Assembly (NCBI RefSeq): GCF_003003215.1
Contig: NZ_PVUF01000009.1
Span: 1 to 64,000 of the forward strand
DNA: 64,000 bases
Direction: 5' to 3'
Source of the DNA: Tritonibacter scottomollicae
GTDB taxonomy: Bacteria; Pseudomonadota; Alphaproteobacteria; Rhodobacterales; Rhodobacteraceae
The notes under the pieces are model-generated. The model was not told the DNA's origin and did not search any database. It saw only the letters and a list, made by a program, of their open reading frames with translations. Every line of letters begins with the position of its first letter. The stretch's first letter is position 1. The position numbers and the translations under genes are program-made. This document shows, piece after piece, positions 57,290-64,000 of this stretch.

Positions 57290-60094
57290 ATGAGCGGAAC
57301 GCAATTCGGCAAAGGCTGCCATCTTCACCTGATCGATGGCTCCGCCTTCATCTTTCGCGCCTACCACGCGCTGCCGCCGCTGACGCGCAAATCCGACGGG
57401 CTGCCGATCGGCGCGGTTGCGGGCTTTTGCAACATGCTGCAGCGCTATGTGGAGGGCAACACCGGCCCGGACGCGCCGACCCATGTGGCGGTGATCTTCG
57501 ACCATTCCGGCAAGAGCTTTCGCAACGATTTTTACGACCAATACAAGGCCAACCGCCCGCCCGCGCCCGAGGACCTGGTGCCTCAGTTCCCGCTCACGCG
57601 CGAGGCCACCCGCGCCTTCAACATCGCCTGCAAAGAGACCGAAGGCTTCGAGGCCGACGACATCATCGCCACGCTGGCCTGTCAGGCGCGCGACGCCGGT
57701 GGACGGGTGACCATCATTTCCTCGGACAAGGATCTGATGCAGCTGGTGGGCGACGGCGTCGAGATGCTGGATGCGATGAAGAACAAGCGCATCGACAGCG
57801 ACGGCGTGCGCGAGAAATTCGGCGTCGGCCCCGACCGGGTGGTGGACGTGCAGGCATTGGCGGGCGACTCGGTCGACAACGTGCCCGGCGCCCCCGGCAT
57901 CGGCATCAAGACCGCCGCGCTGCTGATCAACGAATTCGGCTCTCTTGAGGAGCTGCTGGACCGTGCCGAGGAGATCAAGCAGCCCAAGCGCCGCCAGACC
58001 CTGATCGAGAAACGCGAACAGATCGAGATGTCGAAAACGCTGGTGCAGCTCGATTGCGAGATGGCGCTGGACTTCACCCTCGACGAGCTGGAAGTGCGCG
58101 ACCCCGACCCGGAGGTGCTGCTGGGCTTCCTGTCGGAGATGGAGTTCCGCACCCTGACCAAACGGCTGGCCGATCAGTTGGGTCAGGAGGCACCGACGAT
58201 CCCCGAAACCGCCGCCCCGGCCGCGCAGGCGGATCTGCCCGAAGCCCCCGGTTTTGACGTCGCCGAATATACCACCGTGCGCGATGCCGAAACGTTGCAA
58301 CAGTGGATCGACCGCATTCGCGAGCATGGCTATGTCGCGGTGGATACCGAAACCACCGGCCTTGACGAGATGATCGCCGATCTGGTGGGGATTTGCCTCT
58401 GTGTCACCCCCGGGCAGGCCTGCTATGTGCCGCTGACCCATAAGGCGGGCAATTCCGACGATCTGTTTGGCTCTGACGATCTGGCCGAGGGGCAGATGCC
58501 GCTGGAGCAGGCGCTGGAGATGCTGAAGCCGGTGCTGGAGGATGAAGCGATCCTCAAGATCGGCCAGAACATGAAGTATGACGCCAAGATCTTCGTGCGC
58601 AACGGCATCACAGTTGCGCCGATCGACGACACCATGCTGTTGTCCTATGCGCTGCACGGCGGCCTGCACGGGCATGGCATGGACACGCTGTCGGAACGCT
58701 ATCTCGACCACCAGCCGATCCCGATCAAATCTCTGCTGGGCACGGGCAAATCCGCGATCACCTTCGACCGGGTGCCGATCGACGAGGCCACGCCCTATGC
58801 GGCCGAGGATGCCGATATCACCCTGCGCCTGTGGCAGCAGTTCAAGCCACAGCTGCATCAGCAACAGGTGACCACGGTCTACGAGACGCTGGAACGTCCA
58901 CTGGTGCCGGTGCTGGCGCAGATGGAGCGTCACGGCATCAAGGTGGACCGCGACACGCTGAGCCGGATGTCGAACGCTTTTTCGCAGAAGATGGCGGCGT
59001 TGGAATCGGAAATCCACGAGCTGTCGGGCGAGAGCTTCAACGTCGGCTCACCAGCGCAGCTGGGGGAGATCCTGTTTGACAAGATGTCCCTACCGGGTGG
59101 TAAGCGCGGCAAGAACGGCAAGTATTCCACCGGCGCCGATATTCTTGAGGATCTGGCGACCGAGCATGAGCTGCCCGCTCGCGTGCTGGATTGGCGGCAG
59201 CTGTCCAAGCTGAAATCCACCTATACCGACGCGCTGCAGGAACATATCCACCCAGAGACCGGCCGGGTGCATACCTCCTACCTGCAGACCGGCGCCAACA
59301 CCGGGCGCATGGCCTCCTCCGACCCGAACCTGCAGAACATCCCGGTGCGCAGCGAAGAGGGTCGGCGCATCCGCGAGGCCTTTGTCGCGGATGAAGGCAA
59401 CGTGCTGTTGTCGCTCGACTATTCCCAGATCGAGCTGCGCATCCTCGCCCATGTGGCGGAAATCGACGCGCTGAAACAAGCCTTTGCCGACGGTCATGAC
59501 ATTCACGCCATGACCGCCTCGGAGATCTTCGACGTGCCGCTGGACGAGATGACCTCGGAAATCCGCCGCAAGGCGAAGGCGGTCAACTTCGGGGTGATTT
59601 ACGGAATTTCGGGCTTTGGCCTGGCGCGCAACCTGCGCATCCCGCGCGGCGAGGCGCAGGGCTTTATCGACCGCTACTTCGAACGCTTCCCCGGCATTCG
59701 TCATTATATGGACGACACGGTGAATTTCGCCAAGGAGCACGGCTATGTGCAGACGCTGTTTGGGCGCAAGATCCACACGCCGGAGATCGCCGCCAAGGGA
59801 CCGCGGGCGAGCTTTGCCAAACGCGCAGCGATCAACGCGCCAATCCAGGGCACGGCGGCGGATGTGATCCGCCGCGCCATGGTTCGGATGCCGGACGCGA
59901 TCACCCACCTGCCGGCCCGCATGTTGTTGCAGGTGCACGATGAATTGATATTCGAGGTTCCAGAAGGTCACGTGGATGAGACCATTTCGGTCGCCCGCAA
60001 GATCATGGAAGGCGCTGCCGATCCGGCGGTGCATATGGACGTGAAACTGGTGGTGGACGCCGGTCGCGGCCAGAACTGGGCAGAGGCGCATTAA
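57290..60094 (+). CDS. polA: DNA polymerase I
   Basis: A 934-residue polymerase for Okazaki fragment maturation and repair. All three domains are intact: 5' nuclease (1-290, IDGSAFIFRAYHALPPLT, EGFEADDIIATLA), 3'-5' proofreading exonuclease (about 325-520, YVAVDTETTGLDEM with the DxE pair) and polymerase (motif A LLSLDYSQIELR, motif B RRKAKAVNFGVIYGISGFG, motif C LLQVHDELIFEVP). The ATG at 57290 has AAGGAG 11 bases upstream, and the conserved sequence begins there. It is monocistronic as far as visible. Confidence 0.97.
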   Translation: MSGTQFGKGCHLHLIDGSAFIFRAYHALPPLTRKSDGLPIGAVAGFCNMLQRYVEGNTGPDAPTHVAVIFDHSGKSFRNDFYDQYKANRPPAPEDLVPQFPLTREATRAFNIACKETEGFEADDIIATLACQARDAGGRVTIISSDKDLMQLVGDGVEMLDAMKNKRIDSDGVREKFGVGPDRVVDVQALAGDSVDNVPGAPGIGIKTAALLINEFGSLEELLDRAEEIKQPKRRQTLIEKREQIEMSKTLVQLDCEMALDFTLDELEVRDPDPEVLLGFLSEMEFRTLTKRLADQLGQEAPTIPETAAPAAQADLPEAPGFDVAEYTTVRDAETLQQWIDRIREHGYVAVDTETTGLDEMIADLVGICLCVTPGQACYVPLTHKAGNSDDLFGSDDLAEGQMPLEQALEMLKPVLEDEAILKIGQNMKYDAKIFVRNGITVAPIDDTMLLSYALHGGLHGHGMDTLSERYLDHQPIPIKSLLGTGKSAITFDRVPIDEATPYAAEDADITLRLWQQFKPQLHQQQVTTVYETLERPLVPVLAQMERHGIKVDRDTLSRMSNAFSQKMAALESEIHELSGESFNVGSPAQLGEILFDKMSLPGGKRGKNGKYSTGADILEDLATEHELPARVLDWRQLSKLKSTYTDALQEHIHPETGRVHTSYLQTGANTGRMASSDPNLQNIPVRSEEGRRIREAFVADEGNVLLSLDYSQIELRILAHVAEIDALKQAFADGHDIHAMTASEIFDVPLDEMTSEIRRKAKAVNFGVIYGISGFGLARNLRIPRGEAQGFIDRYFERFPGIRHYMDDTVNFAKEHGYVQTLFGRKIHTPEIAAKGPRASFAKRAAINAPIQGTAADVIRRAMVRMPDAITHLPARMLLQVHDELIFEVPEGHVDETISVARKIMEGAADPAVHMDVKLVVDAGRGQNWAEAH

Positions 60095-60185
60095 AGCGCC
60101 TCATGCCCCTCATCGGCACAGCCCTTTCCGGCGGGCGCCCGACGTGGCCGCCGGTCATTGACCAAAGCCAATTGGATGAAGACCT

Positions 60186-60449
60186 TTGAAACCGATCATA
60201 TTGACTGCAGCGCTCGCGGCGCTGTCTGCCTGCGCCCATCATATCAACCCGGAAGTCACGGCCTATAACGGCGACAGCGTCACCATCGCCACCAGCGAGA
60301 CGTTCAAGCGCCGCTGGGCTTTGAATGTGGCCTCTGACGAAGCGGAGCGTGTCTGTCGTCAGGGACAGGGCAAGCGGGCGGAACATGCATCCACCCGGAA
60401 GGATCGCGCCCGTGGTCGCAATCTCGACCTGTTCCTTTGCCTGCAATAA
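60186..60449 (+). CDS. Small hypothetical lipoprotein
   Basis: An 87-residue protein with a short lipoprotein signal (KPIILTAALAALSAC, lipobox LSAC) and a basic mature part (NGDSVTIATSETFKRRWALN, RGRNLDLFLCLQ). The start is probably TTG at 60186, since the upstream ATG at 60176 is in another frame. Similar small lipoproteins with a NGDSVTI motif occur in related bacteria as far as I recall, but no function is known. A mosaic repeat follows. Confidence 0.62.
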   Translation: MKPIILTAALAALSACAHHINPEVTAYNGDSVTIATSETFKRRWALNVASDEAERVCRQGQGKRAEHASTRKDRARGRNLDLFLCLQ

Positions 60450-60471
60450 GCTGAGCTGGCGGCCTGGCTCC

Positions 60472-60549
60472 GCGCCGCGTCAGCGGCGCCGGGCCCAACG
60501 GCCAGAGATCATCTGTGATGATTGAATGGCGGGCGGGAGCCCCCCTGCC
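60472..60549. repeat. Mosaic intergenic repeat, second copy of the 54184 type
   Basis: GCGCCGC-GTCA-GCGGCGC hairpin (60474-60491), GCCGGGCCCAACGG (60488-60501), the AT-richer triloop palindrome ATCATC-TGT-GATGAT (60508-60522), then GGGCGGGAGCC (60531-60541). It lies between the convergent lipoprotein and hyi genes. Confidence 0.72.
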
Positions 60550-60602
60550 CGGATTGCGTAACAGATCACGCATCGCGCCCAGCCGCGTGACAACAGGTGT
60601 AA

Positions 60603-61370
60603 TCAGGCCGCCTGCAAAGTCCGCATCCAGCGCAGGCTGTCCTCGGTGCGCAGCGTACTTGGGGTGTATTCCGCACTGACCCACCCGGTATAGCCGCTGT
60701 CATCCACCGCCGCGAAGAACTGATCGAAATCCAGCGCGCCGCGCCCCGGCTCGCAACGCGATGGCGCTGCCGCAAACTGCACATGGGTGGCGCGGTGGCC
60801 GAAGACCTCCCAGACCTTCAACGCGTCGCCATGTATCAGCTGAGCATGATAGGCGTCGAACTGCAGGGTGACGTTGTCCCGGTCCACCTCATCAAGGATC
60901 TCGACCGCGAGGTTATAGTCATCCAGAAAATAGCCGGGGAAATCACCGCTGTTCAGCGGTTCGATCGTGAACTGCTGATGGGGGGCAGAATCCGCAGCCA
61001 TCTGCAGGTTCTGCACATAGGTCGCCCGTGCGGCATCCCCCTTGGCGGGCCCTGCCATCACATGGACACGTTGCGCTTTCAGCATATCCGCATAGCGCAT
61101 CACCCGACGGATGTCGCGCTGGAAGCGGTCCGCCAGCTTTGGCACCGCAGCATAGCCCGGGTCACCGCCCGCATAATTCGGCGGCGGTGCATTGATCAAC
61201 AGCAGCTCCAGACCATTGGCCAGGAGCGCTCGCTGAGTTTCTTTCGCTGCAAACTCATATGGAAACAGCACTTCCACCGCCTTGAACCCGGCAGCGGATG
61301 CCGCGGCAAACCGGTCCAGATAGGGCAGCTCCGCAAAGAGCATGGATAGATTGGCCGCGAACCTTGGCAT
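60603..61370 (-). CDS. hyi: Hydroxypyruvate isomerase family protein
   Basis: A 255-residue TIM-barrel enzyme of the xylose-isomerase-like (AP endonuclease 2) superfamily, closest by eye to hydroxypyruvate isomerase: PRFAANLSMLFAELPYLDRF, GFKAVEVLFPY, VHVMAGPAKGD, FTIEPLNSGDFPGYFLDDYN (metal-binding Glu) and LQFDAYHAQLIHGD. It would interconvert hydroxypyruvate and tartronate semialdehyde in glyoxylate metabolism, fitting the glycerate kinase at 9.4 kb, although related sugar isomerases (OtnI) look alike. AGGAGG is 5 bases before the ATG at 61370, so a GTG two codons upstream is not used. Confidence 0.85.
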   Translation of the reverse strand: MPRFAANLSMLFAELPYLDRFAAASAAGFKAVEVLFPYEFAAKETQRALLANGLELLLINAPPPNYAGGDPGYAAVPKLADRFQRDIRRVMRYADMLKAQRVHVMAGPAKGDAARATYVQNLQMAADSAPHQQFTIEPLNSGDFPGYFLDDYNLAVEILDEVDRDNVTLQFDAYHAQLIHGDALKVWEVFGHRATHVQFAAAPSRCEPGRGALDFDQFFAAVDDSGYTGWVSAEYTPSTLRTEDSLRWMRTLQAA

Positions 61371-61638
61371 TCTCACCTCCTGCTGCGCATGCAGCCCCTA
61401 CGTCTGACTATACCACAGACCTGCGGCTGGCGTAGATCGATTTAACTTAACTTTGAACTGCATCTGCTCTCTCGGTGCGAAGATATGCCTTTGCGCAGCA
61501 CGGATGGAAATGCCCTCGATTTGTGCAATTTTAATGATCCACATCGCACACCCCCGTCTTCCCTTCGCCACCGCCTCGGGCCAAAGTCTGAGCCTGCAGC
61601 CCACCCAGGTGCAAGCGTCAGGATCGTGCGACGCCCTT

Positions 61639-62220
61639 TCAGGCGAGATCCAGCTCGTCCGCAGGCATGATGCGAAAGAACTCGCCACCGGACCAGAGAC
61701 CGAACCAGCCATCGCGCGCAACGCCACGCTCCACCAGCCGGTAGAAACTCTTGCGGTCGATCAGTGCCTCCAGCCCGTTTCGGATGTGCACATAGGGGGA
61801 TGGCTCGTCGGTCTGCGGGTCACGTTCGACCCGGATCGGATTTTCGGGTCCCGCTGTCGCGCGATCCCCCACATGGGTGGTGAAGGTCAGATCCTGCGCC
61901 TCCCCCTGTCCCGAGGCATCGAAATCCACCGCCACAAAAGGCGCATCATCCACCGTGATGCCGACCTTTTCCACCGGCGTGACGAGATAGTATTTCCCGT
62001 CCTCCAGCTTCAGAATCGAGGAGAAGAGCTTCACCAGCTCAAACCGGTTTATCGGGGAGCCGAGGTAGTACCAGCTGCCGTCGCGCGCGATCCGCATATC
62101 CAGATCACCGCAGAACGGCGGGTTCCACAGATGCACCGGCGGCAATCCGCCCTTGCCAGCCGCCTTTGCGCTTGCTTCAAGGGCATCTGCATTGGGGGTC
62201 ACAACTTTTTGTCCACTCAT
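61639..62220 (-). CDS. DUF1285 family protein
   Basis: A 193-residue protein matching DUF1285, a proteobacterial family of unknown function. Conserved parts are PPVHLWNPPFCGDLDMRIAR, DGSWYYLGSPINRFELVKLF, YYLVTPVEKVGITVDDAPFV and SPYVHIRNGLEALIDRKSFY. I start at the ATG at 62220; another four codons upstream (62232) is possible, and neither has a clear ribosome binding site. It is divergent from moxR with 64 bases between starts. Confidence 0.88.
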   Translation of the reverse strand: MSGQKVVTPNADALEASAKAAGKGGLPPVHLWNPPFCGDLDMRIARDGSWYYLGSPINRFELVKLFSSILKLEDGKYYLVTPVEKVGITVDDAPFVAVDFDASGQGEAQDLTFTTHVGDRATAGPENPIRVERDPQTDEPSPYVHIRNGLEALIDRKSFYRLVERGVARDGWFGLWSGGEFFRIMPADELDLA

Positions 62221-62284
62221 TCGTTTTGCCATTCCATCTGCGCGCGATACACTCAAACCATATAAGCCCACGGGAAGGGAAGTC

Positions 62285-63292
62285 ATGAGCGAAGCACAGG
62301 ATCTTTTGTCCGACATCGAGGCGCTGGAAACCAAGCTGCAGGAGGCACGGACCTCCATCACCCGCCGGTTCATCGGCCAGGAACGGGTGGTGGACCTGAC
62401 GCTGGCGACGCTGCTCTGCGGTGGTCACGGGCTGCTGATCGGCCTGCCCGGCCTCGGCAAGACCCGCCTGGTCGAGGCGCTATCGACGGTTATGGGCCTC
62501 AATGGCAACCGGGTGCAATTCACGCCCGACCTGATGCCCGCCGATATCCTCGGCTCGGAGGTGCTGGACACCGCCGCCGACGGCACCCGGGCGTTCCGGT
62601 TTGTGCAGGGGCCGATCTTCTGCCAGCTGCTGATGGCGGATGAGATCAACCGCGCCTCGCCCCGAACGCAATCGGCGCTTTTGCAGGCGATGCAGGAAAA
62701 GACCGTCACCGTTGCTGGTGCGGATCGGGCACTGGAGGCGCCGTTCCACGTGCTGGCCACCCAGAACCCGATCGAACAGGAGGGCACCTATCCGCTGCCC
62801 GAAGCACAGCTGGACCGTTTCCTGCTGCAGATCGACGTCCCCTACCCTGACCGCGACACCGAGCGTGATATCCTGCTGGCCACCACCGGCGTCGAGGAAG
62901 AAGAGGCGCATCAGGTCTTTACCGCTGCCGAACTGATCGCCGCGCAGACGCTTCTGCGTCGGATGCCCGTCGGTGAATCGGTGGTCGAAGTGATCCTCGA
63001 TCTCGTGCGCGCCTTCCGTCCTGACGAACCTGACGTGACCGCCCGGGTGGCACAGACCGTGGCCTGGGGGCCGGGACCACGCGCCGCGCAGGCGCTGATG
63101 ATGGCGGTCCGGGCGCGGGCGCTGCTGCAAGGGCGGCTGGCGCCCAACGCCGAGGATGTGATCGAGATGGCCCGCCCGGTGCTGAGCCACCGGATGCAAC
63201 TGAACTTTGCCGCACGGGCACGCGGTGACAACCTGGCGGATCTGATCGACGAGACCGCCGCCGCATTGGTCCGGACCGAGGCCGCAGCGTGA
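62285..63292 (+). CDS. moxR: MoxR-family AAA+ ATPase
   Basis: A 335-residue MoxR-type AAA+ ATPase, a chaperone-like protein that acts with VWA-domain partners on target complexes. Walker A is GLLIGLPGLGKTRLVEAL, Walker B LLMADEINRASPRTQ, sensor 1 HVLATQNPIEQEGTYPLPEA, and the arginine finger region LDRFLLQIDVPYPD. The ATG at 62285 is preceded by AAGGGAAG. It overlaps the DUF58 gene by GTGA, the classical MoxR-DUF58 pair, so translation is coupled. Confidence 0.95.
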   Translation: MSEAQDLLSDIEALETKLQEARTSITRRFIGQERVVDLTLATLLCGGHGLLIGLPGLGKTRLVEALSTVMGLNGNRVQFTPDLMPADILGSEVLDTAADGTRAFRFVQGPIFCQLLMADEINRASPRTQSALLQAMQEKTVTVAGADRALEAPFHVLATQNPIEQEGTYPLPEAQLDRFLLQIDVPYPDRDTERDILLATTGVEEEEAHQVFTAAELIAAQTLLRRMPVGESVVEVILDLVRAFRPDEPDVTARVAQTVAWGPGPRAAQALMMAVRARALLQGRLAPNAEDVIEMARPVLSHRMQLNFAARARGDNLADLIDETAAALVRTEAAA

Positions 63293-64000
63293 GCCAGCCC
63301 GCGTCCTCTCGCAACGGCATCGCGGATATCCCCGCTGGACAGCTCCGCACCCGCGCCGAAGAGGCCGCCAGTGTCCTGCCGCCCCTGCTGGTGCAGGCGC
63401 AGCAGCTGGCGGGCGCGGTTTTGTTGGGGGAGCACGGACGCAGGCGCTCGGGCGTCGGTGATGACTTCTGGCAGTATCGCCCGGTGCAGCAGGGCGACAG
63501 TCGCCGCATGATCGACCACCGCCGATCAGCCCGAGGCGATCAGCAATTTGTCCGCGAACGGGAATGGCAAATCGCCCAGACCGTTCACCTCTGGGTCGAT
63601 CAGGGGCAATCCATGCGCTTTGCCTCTGACACAAACTTGCCGCGCAAGATCGACCGGGCGCGCCTGCTGTCATTGGCTGCAGCGGTGCTGATGATCCGTG
63701 GGGGCGAGCGTGTCGGCCTGACCGGCGGGCAGCTACCGCCCCGCCGTGGCAATATGCAAGTCCTGCGCATGGCACAGCATTTCACCGATGATGACGATAC
63801 CCCCTACGCCCCGCCAGAGCACAGGGCGCTGATCCCGCATGCTAGGGCGCTGTTTGTGTCCGATTTCCTCGGCCCGTTTGAGGAGTTGGAGATCGCGCTC
63901 ACCAAAGCTGCGGATCGCGGGCTGCGCGGGGTGCTGTTGCAGGTCCTGGACCCCAGCGAAGAACTGTTCCCCTTTGCCGGGCGCACCCGCTTTGAAGGTC
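63289..64000 (+). CDS. DUF58 domain protein (partial, runs off the window)
   Basis: The first 237 residues of a DUF58 protein; no stop before the window end. The GTG start overlaps the moxR stop. The family signature GDDFWQYRPVQQGDSRRMID and HRRSARGDQQFVREREW is present, followed by a VWA-like start (HLWVDQGQSMRFAS) in which the usual DxSxS metal site reads DQGQS. DUF58 proteins work with MoxR ATPases, and further membrane VWA proteins usually follow downstream. Confidence 0.93.
   Translation, partial: MSQPASSRNGIADIPAGQLRTRAEEAASVLPPLLVQAQQLAGAVLLGEHGRRRSGVGDDFWQYRPVQQGDSRRMIDHRRSARGDQQFVREREWQIAQTVHLWVDQGQSMRFASDTNLPRKIDRARLLSLAAAVLMIRGGERVGLTGGQLPPRRGNMQVLRMAQHFTDDDDTPYAPPEHRALIPHARALFVSDFLGPFEELEIALTKAADRGLRGVLLQVLDPSEELFPFAGRTRFEG

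Noticed and set aside
57233-59017. 594-codon minus-strand open frame
   Set aside because: It is antisense to the nuclease and exonuclease part of polA and has no recognisable domain.
61398-61727. 109-codon minus-strand frame between hyi and DUF1285
   Set aside because: It overlaps the end of the DUF1285 gene in another frame, has no ribosome binding site and no family resemblance; the gap 61371-61638 holds nothing I can name.
1-64000. CRISPR array, tRNA/rRNA genes, insertion sequences, prophage
   Set aside because: I looked for regularly spaced direct repeats, cloverleaf-like segments, transposase or integrase motifs and phage structural genes and saw none.

Overview
The window looks like a chromosomal segment of a marine alphaproteobacterium of the family Rhodobacteraceae, most likely the Roseobacter group (Phaeobacter/Leisingera/Ruegeria-like). 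This is inferred from gene content and order (PuuD-type urate oxidation, accD next to folC, gpmI-envC-ctpA, DUF2794, DUF1285, DUF6478-like and DUF3095 proteins), from the GC-rich coding pattern, and from repeated short intergenic elements. I see no insertion sequence, phage, CRISPR array, tRNA or rRNA gene. Nearly all of the window is ordinary core or semi-core chromosome with dense, often overlapping (ATGA/GTGA) operons.

Region 1 (0.2-10.6 kb) is purine catabolism. Guanine deaminase and the cytochrome-linked urate oxidase PuuD run on the minus strand, with a LysR regulator divergent from them. HIU hydrolase, a fused allantoinase (PuuE)-OHCU decarboxylase (UraD), ureidoglycolate lyase and an NCS2 permease follow, then ureidoglycine aminohydrolase and glycerate 2-kinase. 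Together they carry urate to glyoxylate and on towards 2-phosphoglycerate. Xanthine dehydrogenase, allantoate amidohydrolase and glyoxylate carboligase are not in the window. A hydroxypyruvate-isomerase-family gene lies far away at 60.6 kb.

Region 2 (10.65-18.1 kb) is a homoprotocatechuate meta-cleavage operon: hpaR divergent from hpaF-hpaE-hpaD-(aromatic amino acid decarboxylase)-hpaG-hpaH-hpaI. The ring-cleaving enzyme is the VOC-type (class I) extradiol dioxygenase. A near-consensus promoter overlaps a palindrome that could be the HpaR operator.

Region 3 (18.2-32.7 kb) is mixed: a small unknown protein behind a long palindrome, a MuiA/DUF4139 protein, asd, a DUF3095 cyclase-like protein, beta-carbonic anhydrase, a degenerate HPt-like protein, an M17 aminopeptidase coupled to an NlpC/P60 hydrolase, DUF2794, ArsR and TetR regulators, an AEC transporter, S-formylglutathione hydrolase, soluble transhydrogenase and YaiI.

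Region 4 (32.7-46.3 kb) holds an ABM-domain protein, a DMT exporter, a HAD/ornithine-cyclodeaminase/alpha-beta-hydrolase operon, an MFS transporter, zapE, folC, accD, a CPBP protease and a 1037-residue ABC-exporter-like protein. The last has a broken nucleotide-binding domain and a C-terminal cyclic-nucleotide-binding domain, and is the most unusual protein here.

Region 5 (46.6-64 kb) holds a lipoprotein, a DUF6478-like pair, ada, the ctpA/envC/gpmI operon, DUF1203, a GNAT enzyme coupled to an orphan ABC ATPase, a CHCC zinc-finger protein, a flavodoxin-like protein, polA, a small lipoprotein, hyi, DUF1285, moxR and a DUF58 protein cut by the window end.

The gaps between genes carry several families of GC-rich palindromes and mosaic repeats. 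A striking subset are perfect inverted repeats with exactly three-base loops, often in adjacent pairs and often between convergent genes.
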